Shown here in pieces: positions 33,155-41,988 of a DNA stretch of 64,000 nt (position 1 is the stretch's first letter; each line of letters starts with the position of its first letter). Location: positions 3,102,501 through 3,166,500 of the forward strand of contig NZ_CP019724.1 of the NCBI RefSeq assembly GCF_002005225.1. Reading direction: 5' to 3'. Origin of the DNA: Streptomyces pactum. Lineage in GTDB: Bacteria; Actinomycetota; Actinomycetes; Streptomycetales; Streptomycetaceae. The notes under the pieces are model-generated. The model ran no database searches and had not been told where the DNA came from. It was given only the letters and a program-made list of their open reading frames with translations. The translations under genes were made by a program, and so were the position numbers.

Positions 33155-33904
33155 TCATTCCGAGACACCCGTCCCGACCCGCGAGACGATGTCGTCCCAG
33201 TAGCCGGGCATCGTCTCCCAGGGGTCACTTCGACCGCCCCGGTCCGTGCGGTCGGTGAAGTAAATCGTCCCGGCGCCCTGCCAGCGGGCGATGCGCAGTG
33301 CCTCCTCCAGATGCCCGTGGGGGACACCGTGGACGAAGTGGCAGAAGCGCTCGGGCGGATAGTCGGCGCTCCACTCGGCCGCCTGGGACCAGCGGTAGTC
33401 GCTCCACGCGCCGGAGAAGGTGACGAGCTGGTCGGCGTTCTCGGCATAGCCGGGGTGCGGATGGGTGCCGTGGCCGAGCACGATGTGGGCGTCGTCACGG
33501 ATCACCCGGAGCGTGCCGACGGTGCGGCGGACCTCGGGGAGCGCGGCCCGTTCGGACGGGCAGCGGTCGAGGAGGAAGCCGTCGGCCCGGTACCAGTCGA
33601 GGTGCCGGTGCGCGTCGGACATCAGCTCGCCGAAGCTCCGGGCCCCGTACGCGGCGTCAAGGTGGCCGAGGACCCGGACGCCCGCGTTGCGGAGGCGGCC
33701 GACGGCATCCAGGCAGCGCGGGTCGGGGTGGGCGCCGGGGCCGTTGGCGACGTTGAGGACGACCCAGTGCAGGGGGGTGCCCGGGGAGGTGAGGCCGGCC
33801 CACTCGCCGGGGGCGACGAGGGGGTGGGCCAGCCCCGGGACACCGAGGCCGGTGCGGACGCCGGTGCTCGCGGTGCCCGCTTTCGTGCTGGTCAGATACG
33901 GCAT
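33155..33904 (-). CDS. Spherulin-4 type (GH135-like) glycosidase, 249 aa
   Basis: TIM-barrel protein of the spherulin-4 family: LHWVVLNVANGPG at strand 1, LGHLDAAYGAR, DWYRADGFLLD with acidic residues, VLGHGTHPHPGYAE and IYFTDRTDRGG. Characterised relatives (Sph3, GH135) cleave galactosaminogalactan, an alpha-1,4 GalNAc/GalN polymer. No signal peptide is visible from ATG 33904, so it may act inside the cell or leave by another route. It overlaps the epimerase gene by 13 bp. ATG has GGAGGCGGC upstream. Confidence 0.8.
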   Translation of the reverse strand: MPYLTSTKAGTASTGVRTGLGVPGLAHPLVAPGEWAGLTSPGTPLHWVVLNVANGPGAHPDPRCLDAVGRLRNAGVRVLGHLDAAYGARSFGELMSDAHRHLDWYRADGFLLDRCPSERAALPEVRRTVGTLRVIRDDAHIVLGHGTHPHPGYAENADQLVTFSGAWSDYRWSQAAEWSADYPPERFCHFVHGVPHGHLEEALRIARWQGAGTIYFTDRTDRGGRSDPWETMPGYWDDIVSRVGTGVSE

Positions 33905-34950
33905 GCCGCCTCCATCCAGATATCGGCGAGGGACTCTTCGAGGGCGATACGGGGCCGCCAGCCGAGCCGGTCGCGTGCGGTACGCACATCGGCTTGCTGC
34001 CAACTGCCGCAGCCGTCCGGGTAGGGGTAGGCGACCGGGGCCGCGTGCTCGGCGTCGGCGCGGTCGCCGCGGTGCCCGAGGGCCTCCGGACGGTGGTGGC
34101 CGAGGGCGTCGGTGCGGTGATGGCCGAGGGCGTCGACGCGGTGACCCAGGGATTCGGTACGGGGGTGGCCGATGGTGGGCCGCAGTGCGCCGGGCGGTCC
34201 GTCGAGTTCGTGCAGGGCGCCGCCGTAGCCGGCCACGCGGGCGAGGGTGGCGGCGGCGTCACGCAGGCGGACGGCGCGGCCGGAGCCGATGTTGATGACG
34301 CCCTGGGCTGCGGAGAGAGAGGCGGCATGGACGGCGCGGGCGACGTCGCGGACGTCGATGAAGTCGCGTTGGGCGCCGAGGCCGCCGAGCCGCAGCTCAC
34401 CGTCGCCGGACTGCATGGCACGGCGCATGGCCTCGGCGAGGCGGCCCAGCGGGGAGCCCGCGGGGGTGCCTGGCCCGGCGGGCGAGAAGACACGCAGGAC
34501 GACGGCGTCCAGGCCGGAGCCGAGGACGAGTTCGGTCGCGGCGAGTTTGCTGACGCCGTAGGGGCCGCCCGGGCGGGGCACGGCGTCCTCCGCGGTGGAG
34601 GAGCCGGGCTGGCTGGGACCGTACTCCGCGCTGCAGCCGACCTGCACCAGGCGGGCACCACAGCCGCTGCGGCGCAGGGCCTCGCAGACGGTGGCGACGG
34701 CGACGGTGTTGTGCCGGGTGAGTTCGCGGGCACCGCCCCGGGTGGCTCCGGCGCAGTTGACGACGACGCCGGGGTGGACCGCGTCGAGGAAGCGGGTGAG
34801 GGCGCCGGGGCTGCCGGTGGCGAGGTCGAAGCGGACGTCGGCGTCGTCGCCGCGGCCCAGGGCGGTGAGCTGGACGGCCGGGTCGGCGAGCAGACGGTCG
34901 GCGACGAAGCGGCCGATATAGCCGTTGGCTCCGATCAGCAGGACTCTCAT
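33892..34950 (-). CDS. NAD-dependent nucleotide-sugar epimerase (extended SDR), 352 aa
   Basis: Rossmann GANGYIGRF at the N-terminus, VVNCAGAT, a Ser in QVGCSAEYG and the catalytic YGVSK. C-terminal substrate domain ends in DRLGWRPRIALEES. Near residues 270-300 there is an insert of ALGHHRTD/PE repeats, absent from ordinary epimerases, that looks like slippage. By context it may make UDP-GalNAc (C4 epimerase, PelX-like), but the substrate is inferred. It overlaps the spherulin-4 gene and lies 115 nt after the membrane protein gene. Confidence 0.85.
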   Translation of the reverse strand: MRVLLIGANGYIGRFVADRLLADPAVQLTALGRGDDADVRFDLATGSPGALTRFLDAVHPGVVVNCAGATRGGARELTRHNTVAVATVCEALRRSGCGARLVQVGCSAEYGPSQPGSSTAEDAVPRPGGPYGVSKLAATELVLGSGLDAVVLRVFSPAGPGTPAGSPLGRLAEAMRRAMQSGDGELRLGGLGAQRDFIDVRDVARAVHAASLSAAQGVINIGSGRAVRLRDAAATLARVAGYGGALHELDGPPGALRPTIGHPRTESLGHRVDALGHHRTDALGHHRPEALGHRGDRADAEHAAPVAYPYPDGCGSWQQADVRTARDRLGWRPRIALEESLADIWMEAACRI

Positions 34951-35065
34951 CGGGCTGCTCCCGGTGCCGAGGCGTCGGGTCGGGAGGTGGTCATCTGGGG
35001 GCTCCTTCAGAGGGGTGAGGCGAGGGTGATGCGGATGTGTGGGGGGTGGTCCGGGGAACGCGCGG

Positions 35066-36568
35066 TCACCGCGGCTGCTCCGTCGGTGCGTGGGCCGAGG
35101 CTCTGGTCAGGCGGCGGTTCGCGTGCACCAGCAGGGTCAGCGCGCCGATGCCACAGGCCGTCGTCGGAACGCCGGCCGGACCGCAGGCGGCGACCAGGGC
35201 CTCTACGGGGACGGCCAGGAGGTCGCAGCCGGGGAGGCGGCCGGCGAAGACCGTGGCCAGGGCGGCCGCCTCGACGGTGGCCGCGACGGTGAGGACGAGC
35301 GTGGGGGCGTGCGTGTGGCCGTGCACGGTGAGCAGGCGGGCGAGCAGCAGCAGGGCGCCCAGGGTGAGTGCCTGAGGGTGGGCGGCGGGCTCTGCGAGGA
35401 CCGCGCCGGTCAGCGCGACCAGCGCCGTCAGGGCGCACATGAACAACGCGACCGTGCCGAACAGCAGGGGGCGCGCGGAGGCGGAGAAGTCGGCCAGGCC
35501 GCGGCTGACCGTCAGTTTGCGGCGGGCGCGGACGGCGAGGAGGTGGGCGCTTCCGGCCGCGGGTGCGCAGGCCAGGGCGAGAGCCAGTACGGGAGCGACG
35601 GTGACGGGCCAAGGGCCGTCGGCGGTGCCGTCGGGCAGGCCGTCCGGACCGCCCGCGACAGCGGCACGGAGCAGTCCGTCGCCGAGGAGGGCGTAGCCGA
35701 TGAGCCAGCAGGTCCAGGTGCCGGTGGTACGCGTCGCGGCGCTCAGCGGCCCCCGGCGCAGTGCCGCGCGCAGGGCCAGAGTGACCGCGAGGCTGCCGAC
35801 GACGGCCGCGATCAGGCGCGGTCGCCCGTCGGTGAGGCGCAGGCCGGCCACGGTGGCGGCACACAGCGCTCCGGGCAGCAGCGTGAGGACGACCCATGCG
35901 ACGCGTACTGGAGGTGCGGGTGGGTGGGGGTTCGAAGGGTAGGGGGGCGTGTCACCGTCGCGGGGGACACGGGCGTACATCTCCTCCGCGAGGGAGAAGA
36001 CGTCCCGGTGGCGGAAGCGTGCGGCGGTCCGGTCGGTGACGCCGTGCGCCTCCAGGCCTGCCGCGATCTCCAGGGGGTCCACGGCACGCTCGCACAAGGC
36101 GCGGTGACGGTGCATCAGAGCTTTCACCGGGTCCGCGGCGGCACGGCGCGCAGCGGACGGCGACTGCTTGCCGACGGCTACGGCTACGACTTCGCCACCG
36201 CCGGCCACTCCACCACCTGCGGCTACTGCGCGGAGGTTCACATCGGCACCATGAGCCGCACTGCCCCTGACGACCACTCCGCCACCACCAGCCACCACAC
36301 CGCCCTCGGCCACCGCACCACGGGCCACCACACCGCCACCCTCCGCCGCATCGCCCCCAGCGGCCTCGTGTGAACGCCCGTTCGCGCCCGGGAAGCCGCG
36401 CTCGCCGGTGCGCCGGTTCTCACCCGACCACCGATCGGCACGCGCTTCCGCGGCAGGTGCGTCGGCGATGCCGGGCGCTCCGTCGGTCAGGGGCTCCCGC
36501 GAGCGAGAGTCCCGGGCGCCCGGGCTGCCCTGGGCCCCGGGGCGGCCGGGTTCACCGAGGCCGCTCAT
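35066..36568 (-). CDS. Polytopic membrane protein of the Pel-like cluster, 500 aa
   Basis: The first ~140 residues are Gly/Ala-rich, polar and without recognisable domain. A short soluble helix region (VKALMHRHRALCERAVDPL..., HRDVFSLAEEMYARVP) follows. About ten hydrophobic segments from residue ~220 on (VAWVVLTLLPGALCAATVAG, LIAAVVGSLAVTLALRAAL, VAPVLALALACA and others) make it an integral membrane protein. Its start overlaps the stop of the glycosyltransferase gene (ATGA). By position it could export the polymer, as PelG does, but I cannot show homology. Confidence 0.75.
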   Translation of the reverse strand: MSGLGEPGRPGAQGSPGARDSRSREPLTDGAPGIADAPAAEARADRWSGENRRTGERGFPGANGRSHEAAGGDAAEGGGVVARGAVAEGGVVAGGGGVVVRGSAAHGADVNLRAVAAGGGVAGGGEVVAVAVGKQSPSAARRAAADPVKALMHRHRALCERAVDPLEIAAGLEAHGVTDRTAARFRHRDVFSLAEEMYARVPRDGDTPPYPSNPHPPAPPVRVAWVVLTLLPGALCAATVAGLRLTDGRPRLIAAVVGSLAVTLALRAALRRGPLSAATRTTGTWTCWLIGYALLGDGLLRAAVAGGPDGLPDGTADGPWPVTVAPVLALALACAPAAGSAHLLAVRARRKLTVSRGLADFSASARPLLFGTVALFMCALTALVALTGAVLAEPAAHPQALTLGALLLLARLLTVHGHTHAPTLVLTVAATVEAAALATVFAGRLPGCDLLAVPVEALVAACGPAGVPTTACGIGALTLLVHANRRLTRASAHAPTEQPR

Positions 36569-38352
36569 CGGGCCCCCTCGGTCGCGGAGGCCGGGAAGGC
36601 CGGGAAGGCCGGGGAGGCCGGGGACGTGGCCCGGACGGGGGCGTCCGTCGCCCAGCCGGGACCACCCCGGGCCACGACGCGCGCCGTGGAGTCGGTCCAG
36701 CGGCCGGGGACGTGGGCCTCGGCGGGAACGGCGAACGGCAGGGGTTCACCGTTGTCGCCGAGGATGACGCGGCGAGCCGGTGCGCGCGAGAGCATCTCCA
36801 GGTAAATGCCGTGAAATGCCGCGACGTTCTGTTCGACGGTGAACAGTTCCAGTGCGCGGGCGCGCGCCGCGGCTCCCAGGCGCGCACGGCGCTCGGGGTC
36901 CCGCAGCAGGGCGACACACGCCTCGGCGAGCGCCCGCGGATTGCGCGGCGGTACGACCAGTCCGGTGCCGCCGATCGCCTCGACCACCGCGCCGACGTCC
37001 GTGGAGACCGTCGCGCGACCACAGAGCATGGCCTCGACCAGCCCGTACGGGAACCCCTCGACGACGCTGGAAAGGACCACCAGGGCGGCCGCTCCGTACG
37101 CCTCGGCGCGGGAGGGCAGTTCCGGTCCGCCGGTCTCCTCGAAGGACACCGGGTTGCGTCCGACGGCGTGCGGGCCGTCGGCCTCGTCGGGGAAGAGCTG
37201 CGAGGCCAGGCCCTTGCAGTGGGCGAGGTAGGCCGCGCCCTCGAGGCCGGTGGGGGCACCCACGATCCTCAGGCGCGCCCCGGGCTCCGCCTTGCGGATC
37301 TCCGCGAAGGCGTGCAGCAGCGATACCAGGTCCTTGGTGGGCTCGACGCCACCGACCCAGACGAGAGTGTGCGGGTCGGCGCACTCCGGCGACTCTCCCG
37401 TCTCGGCGAAGGGGGTCGCGTCCATGCCCGGGTACACCGTGCGGAGCTTGGCGCGGTCGGCGCCGCAACGCTCCTGCCAGCGGCGGGCGTGCAGGTTGCC
37501 GGGCGTGATCACGGCCGCGCACCGGTAGGTCTCGGCGGCCAGCCGACCGTGGAAGGCGGCCAGCAGGGCCCGTATCGCCGGTGGGGCATCGGGTTCGGTG
37601 AGGTAGTGCGTCCGCAGCCGCACCCCGTATTCGGTCACCAGCAGCGGCACGTCGTAGAAGTGCCGGGCGAGCAGGCCCGGGAGCGCCGCCGTGCCACCGG
37701 AGGTCGCGTGGCAGAGGTCGACAGCGCCGAGGCCGTCGTCCTCGTACCAGTCGAGCGACAGCGGGCGCAGCGCGCGTTCGAGGCGCGCCGCGACGGCGAG
37801 GAGGTCGGGGACGCGCGCCTCGCGTGCGGAGCGGTGGGCGCCGGGCGCGCGGCAGGCGCGCTCCAGGGCGCGTACGGCGGTCTCCGAGCGGAGGGCGGCG
37901 GGCAGCCCGCCCTTGTCGCGGGCGAGTTCCGCGAGGCCGTACAGCGCGTTGGCGAAACGGTCCGCCACAAGGGCCGACCGCCCCTCCGACACCGTGTCCG
38001 GTTCCCCCTCCGGCGCCCTCCCCGATGCCTTCGCCGAGGTCCCGGACGGATCTTCGGGGGCGGTCGTGCACAGGGCCGCGGCCAGTTCGCCGTAGCACTC
38101 CGCGAAGCGCCGGCGCGCACGCCGTCCGTGACCCACCCCGTCGTCGTCGGTGTCCCACAGCGACCCGGTGCGCACCCCGCTGACCTGTGGCGGCAGCGGG
38201 GTCCACCCCTCGGCCTCCTGGCGCTCGCTGCGGCTGAGCGCGTAGACGTCGAACTCGTGCTGCTCGAGCCCGCGTACGAGCCGATCGCACCAGAGCCCCG
38301 CCTCACCGCTCACATACGGATAGCCACCCTCCGTAAGCAGTCCGATGCGCAC
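36565..38352 (-). CDS. PelF-like family 4 glycosyltransferase (DUF3492 domain), 595 aa
   Basis: The N-terminal ~280 residues match the DUF3492 domain that marks PelF-type synthases (RIGLLTEGGYPYVSGEAGLWCDRLV; later HATSGGTAALPGLLA). The C-terminal half is a GT4 GT-B domain: VWVGGVEPTKDLVSLLHAF, ARLRIVGAPTG, the EX7E region FPYGLVEAMLCGRATV-TDVG and GLVVPPRNP. PelF polymerises UDP-GalNAc/GlcNAc in the cytosol. The GTG at 38352 was chosen because the domain begins there and GGGGGT lies upstream. A low-complexity Ala/Gly end precedes the overlap with the membrane protein gene. Confidence 0.85.
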   Translation of the reverse strand: MRIGLLTEGGYPYVSGEAGLWCDRLVRGLEQHEFDVYALSRSERQEAEGWTPLPPQVSGVRTGSLWDTDDDGVGHGRRARRRFAECYGELAAALCTTAPEDPSGTSAKASGRAPEGEPDTVSEGRSALVADRFANALYGLAELARDKGGLPAALRSETAVRALERACRAPGAHRSAREARVPDLLAVAARLERALRPLSLDWYEDDGLGAVDLCHATSGGTAALPGLLARHFYDVPLLVTEYGVRLRTHYLTEPDAPPAIRALLAAFHGRLAAETYRCAAVITPGNLHARRWQERCGADRAKLRTVYPGMDATPFAETGESPECADPHTLVWVGGVEPTKDLVSLLHAFAEIRKAEPGARLRIVGAPTGLEGAAYLAHCKGLASQLFPDEADGPHAVGRNPVSFEETGGPELPSRAEAYGAAALVVLSSVVEGFPYGLVEAMLCGRATVSTDVGAVVEAIGGTGLVVPPRNPRALAEACVALLRDPERRARLGAAARARALELFTVEQNVAAFHGIYLEMLSRAPARRVILGDNGEPLPFAVPAEAHVPGRWTDSTARVVARGGPGWATDAPVRATSPASPAFPAFPASATEGAR

Positions 38353-38432
38353 GCGCGCACCCCCGATCTCCCGTTTGGGGAGCCGTCGTTGGCCCGGCGG
38401 CTCGCAGCGGGACGAACGTATGCGGACAAGGC

Positions 38433-38466
38433 GGTGGCGCGATGGACGGTTGTCCATCGCGCCACC
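38433..38466 (-). terminator. Hairpin terminator between the DUF3152 operon and the Pel-like cluster
   Basis: Perfect 15-bp stem (38433-38447 with 38452-38466), loop GGTT. It ends the minus-strand transcript from DUF3152; the remaining ~80 nt to 38352 should hold the promoter of the PelF-like gene. An A-run (AAAA) follows on plus. Confidence 0.75.
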
Positions 38467-38586
38467 AAAAGGGGTGAACGGTCGTAACTTTCCCGTGCGG
38501 AGCGCGTTCTGTCGCGCTAAGAGATCAGATGGTCACCATTGGCGACGCGTCGGCCATGGGTCACCGTCGACGGCCCTGCCTTGGAG

Positions 38587-40221
38587 TCAACTATTGGGAT
38601 AGGCCCAGGGGTTGGGGCGGCAGTCGATTCCGTCGTGGTCGATGAACTTGGTCTGCTGCTGCATGACCGGGGCGAGCTCGCCGTCCTTGTCGCAGGTGAC
38701 GTGATTGAAGCCGATGCGGTGGCCGATCTCGTGGTTGATCAGCATCTGCCGGTACCCGTGGATGTCGTCGCCATACGGTTCCGCACCCTGCGCCCAGCGG
38801 TAGGCGTTGATCATCACGCGCTCGGTGGCGGCCGAGTCGCAGGACACGTTGTCCTCGGTCGTGTCGAGACCCGACTTGGCGCACCAGTCGGCGGTGGTTC
38901 CGGGGCTGGCCAGCGTGATGACGAACCTGGGCTGCCCGGAGTGGATACGCTCGAAGGTGCGGGCGCCGTTGTGGGCCCAGCTCCGGTCGTCGTTGAGCGT
39001 CTTGTGCACGGCCTGGGCGAAGAGTTCCCCGTCGAGGCCGAGCCCCTGTTCCACGTCCACGCGGTAGGTGTACTTCTCCCCCGTCCCGGGCCCCTTCTCG
39101 ATGCCGGGGATCGCGTCGAACTTCCCCGAACCGTCGAGCGTGGCGCTGAGCGGGTACGTCTTCTCCATCTTCTGCTCGTACGTCAGCGGTGTCACACTCT
39201 CCGACGGAGTCGGCAGCCCGTCCGCCCGCGACGCGGAGTCGTGGACGTCGCGGGCCTGGTCGGTGGCGGACTGAGAGCGCACGTCGTCGCCGTCCGCGCC
39301 ATCGGCGACCTGTCCGGCCACGACGACCGCCAGCACGGTGGTGACGGCGGCCGCGGCGACGCCGGTGAAGGTCCTGCCCTTACCGCCCTTGACCGGCGCG
39401 GGCTCGCCCGTGGGCGGCGCGTCGTCGGCGCCCGCGACGCCGCCGTCCCCGCTCTCGGCGTTCCAGTCGGTGCCGGAGGCGTACGGATCGGCGGGCTGCA
39501 CGGGGACCGGGGCAGGGCGCGGGGGCCGGGGTGCGAAGACGTCGTCGTCCGCGCCGAAGGCGTCCAGGTACTCCTGGCGCGGGCCCCCCTGAGCAGCCTG
39601 CCGCTGCCTCGGGAAGGGCCGGCCGAGCCGGCCGGGCTGCGCGGGCTGACCGGGCTGACCGGGCTGACCGGGCTGACCGGGCTGCGCGGACCGGCCAGGC
39701 GGCCCGGGGTCCCCGGGACGCGAGGGGTACGAAGGGTGCGCGGGGTACGACGCGGCACCGGCGTGCGGTCCCGCCGGCATGCCGGGTCCGGCAGCGGTCC
39801 GCGCGCTCAACTCGCCCCATCCACCGCCTGGTTCATGCTGCTCGGGATGGCCGCCACGGGCCCGCGGCACACCGTGCGCCGGCGTACCGTCGGGAAACCT
39901 GGGGACACCACGCGCGGGCGTACCGTCCGCCACCCGCGGAAAACCGTGCGTCGGCGTGCCGTCCGGGAGTCGTACACCCGGCCCCGCGTATCCCTGGGGG
40001 GAAGCGGCGCCCCGGACCTCGCCCGGGCCCCCGGCCCGTCCCGGTGCCGGTGCCCCGCGGGGTACCGAGTCGGGTGTTCCGCTCGTCGGTGGCTCTTGCT
40101 CCCCCGCCGGAGGCCCGGGCGCCCGGCGGCGGCCCAGCGGGCCGGACCGGCCCTCCCGCGCTGCCGCGGTGTCCTCGGCGTCGGCCTTGGGGGCGGGTCC
40201 GCGGCGGCTGTGGCGTCCCAC
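38587..40221 (-). CDS. DUF3152 zincin-like membrane-anchored protein, 544 aa
   Basis: The first ~270 residues are a disordered Pro/Gly/Arg-rich region, with repeats DGTPAHGVPR and PGQPGQPGQP. One membrane segment (VAAAAVTTVLAVVVAGQVA) follows. The extracytoplasmic C-terminal ~240 residues are the DUF3152 domain with a complete metzincin-like motif NHEIGHRIGFNHV. Three or four Cys (WCAKS, VSCDS, TCDKD, DCRP) could form disulfides. It is the counterpart of Rv3207c. GTG 40221 follows GAGGCGC, 8 nt after the hydrolase stop, so the two are one operon. Confidence 0.88.
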   Translation of the reverse strand: MGRHSRRGPAPKADAEDTAAAREGRSGPLGRRRAPGPPAGEQEPPTSGTPDSVPRGAPAPGRAGGPGEVRGAASPQGYAGPGVRLPDGTPTHGFPRVADGTPARGVPRFPDGTPAHGVPRARGGHPEQHEPGGGWGELSARTAAGPGMPAGPHAGAASYPAHPSYPSRPGDPGPPGRSAQPGQPGQPGQPGQPAQPGRLGRPFPRQRQAAQGGPRQEYLDAFGADDDVFAPRPPRPAPVPVQPADPYASGTDWNAESGDGGVAGADDAPPTGEPAPVKGGKGRTFTGVAAAAVTTVLAVVVAGQVADGADGDDVRSQSATDQARDVHDSASRADGLPTPSESVTPLTYEQKMEKTYPLSATLDGSGKFDAIPGIEKGPGTGEKYTYRVDVEQGLGLDGELFAQAVHKTLNDDRSWAHNGARTFERIHSGQPRFVITLASPGTTADWCAKSGLDTTEDNVSCDSAATERVMINAYRWAQGAEPYGDDIHGYRQMLINHEIGHRIGFNHVTCDKDGELAPVMQQQTKFIDHDGIDCRPNPWAYPNS

Positions 40222-40229
40222 TTCGCGCC

Positions 40230-41252
40230 TCAGCCTCCTGTGGTCTGGTTGGCGGGCTCGTCGTCGACGGCTGCGTCGATCCTGTCACCGACCGCCGACT
40301 CCCCGGTGTCCGCGAGGAGTTCACGGAACGCCGTGGCCACGGTCTCCGGATATTCCATCATCGCCACGTGTCCCGCGTCCGGCAGGGTCAGCAGCCGGGA
40401 GTCACGGAAGGCGCGGGCAGCCCGCTGGGCCATGCGGTATCCGACGAGTTGGTCCCGTCCACCGTAGACCAGCAGCGTCGGTGCGAGAACCCGTTGGGCC
40501 TGTCGCCACAGTCCTTGCTGGCCGCCCACCGTGTACGCGTTGACGATCCCGCGCGCGGAACGCGCCATCGCGTCCCAGAAGTACGGCAGCCGAAGTCGCC
40601 GCTCCATCTCCTCCACGGCGTTGCGGAAGCCCTCCGGCGACACTCGCTCCGGGTCGCCGTAGCAGAGCGCCGTCACGCCGCGCACCCGCTGCTCCGCGGT
40701 CCACTCTCGGGTGAGCCGGTTGAACAACGACACCACCCCCGGCAACGCCAGCAGCCCCGTCGGCACGGCGCCGCGCTGCACACGGATCTCCGGCAGCGCG
40801 GGCGAGACGAGGGTCAGCGTCCGCACCAGGTCGGGCCGGACCGCGGCGACGCGGGTGACGATGGAGCCACCGAGTGAGTTGCCGAAGAGGTGCACGGGGC
40901 CACGTCCGGCCGCTTCGAGGTAGCGGACGACCGCGCGCGCGTGGCCCGTGATCGAGTAGTCGCCGTCGTCCGGTGGCGGGGAGTCGCCGAAGCCCGGCAG
41001 ATCGAGGGCCTCGCCGTCGACGACGCCGTCCAGCAGCGGCATCAGCGCCGACCAGTTCTGCGAGGAACCGCCGAGGCCGTGGACGTAGAGCGCGGGCGGC
41101 AGTCCCTCGCGGGCCGGTGGTCTGGAGCGCACCGTCAGGGTGACACCGGGCAGGTGGACCGACCTGAGCCGCTCGCCGGCCGCGACCCTGACGGCTGCGA
41201 CCTTCGGCAGCACGTTGGCGGGCGGCACGGTCGGCGGCTCGATCGAAGGCAT
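40230..41252 (-). CDS. Alpha/beta-fold hydrolase, 340 aa
   Basis: Classical alpha/beta hydrolase with oxyanion motif HGLGGSSQNW, nucleophile FGNSLGGS, acid in VYGGRDQLVG and His in PDAGHVAMME. Cytosolic, with an acidic C-terminal tail. Six nt before the ATG is TAACAT, so it is probably a leaderless transcript and the first gene of an operon with DUF3152. The substrate is unknown; the family includes esterases, C-C hydrolases and haloalkane dehalogenases. Confidence 0.88.
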   Translation of the reverse strand: MPSIEPPTVPPANVLPKVAAVRVAAGERLRSVHLPGVTLTVRSRPPAREGLPPALYVHGLGGSSQNWSALMPLLDGVVDGEALDLPGFGDSPPPDDGDYSITGHARAVVRYLEAAGRGPVHLFGNSLGGSIVTRVAAVRPDLVRTLTLVSPALPEIRVQRGAVPTGLLALPGVVSLFNRLTREWTAEQRVRGVTALCYGDPERVSPEGFRNAVEEMERRLRLPYFWDAMARSARGIVNAYTVGGQQGLWRQAQRVLAPTLLVYGGRDQLVGYRMAQRAARAFRDSRLLTLPDAGHVAMMEYPETVATAFRELLADTGESAVGDRIDAAVDDEPANQTTGG

Positions 41253-41258
41253 GCGGCA

Positions 41259-41264
41259 ATGTTA
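41259..41264 (-). promoter_or_regulatory. -10 hexamer, leaderless promoter of the hydrolase/DUF3152 operon
   Basis: TAACAT on minus, 6 nt before the ATG at 41252. The -35 region (ATGAAC/TGAACC) is weak. Confidence 0.5.
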
Positions 41265-41511
41265 CGAGACGATCACGCAGTGGTTCATGTGTTCGCCATC
41301 ACAAGGCGGGTGCGGCGGCGCGGCGGCCGGGTACTGATGCCGACAGCGCACGGGCCCGGCACGGAGAGCGCACGGGGGCCTGGCGCGGACGACGCACGGG
41401 GCCCGGCACGGGCGATGCATGGCGCCCGGATCGGGTGTCTCCTAGGCTCGTGGAGTGGGCACCCGCGTGTGACCCCTGCACCCAGGGACGTTCGTAGGAA
41501 GGGAGCCCAGC

Positions 41512-41733
41512 ATGACCGTCGACCCGACCGACCCCGACACCTTCGACGACGAGACGCGGGAAGCGGAGGAATTCGACGTCGAGGCACCCGACGCCGACGC
41601 CGCCGAACAGCAGGCGGACATCGTGCCGGAGCGCGACGATCCGCTGACCGGCGTCGATCCGGACCGCGCCAACGAGGCCGACCTCGCCGAACAGGCCCGG
41701 GTCGTCTCCCACGACGAGGACGACTACCGCTGA
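41512..41733 (+). CDS. Small acidic protein, 73 aa, function unknown
   Basis: Highly acidic (Asp and Glu form about 40 % of residues), no hydrophobic core, probably disordered. The ATG has GAAGGGAG at a good distance, and a TAGGCT -10-like hexamer lies at about 41442. I recognise a short acidic protein at this place in Streptomyces but know no function. The strong ribosome site and acidic composition, unlike shadow frames, support it as a real gene. Confidence 0.7.
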   Translation: MTVDPTDPDTFDDETREAEEFDVEAPDADAAEQQADIVPERDDPLTGVDPDRANEADLAEQARVVSHDEDDYR

Positions 41734-41988
41734 CGGCCGCCGCCGGGACGCGACCGCGGGCGACCGGAGACGACGGCGCGAAGACGGCAGCGCCGGAGTC
41801 GACGGAGAGACTCCCGAGCAGGAGGGAGGCCGATTCCTGCCCGGCCTGAACCCTTTTGAAACCTGTTGTGCGGCTTTCGCCACCGTCCGGTCCGTGAAAT
41901 TCTGCGCTCGCAGCGCACACACGACGGTTACCGAAAAGTACGATGACGAGGCGGCGCACACCGCACGAGGACGACTATGGGAGGCGGC

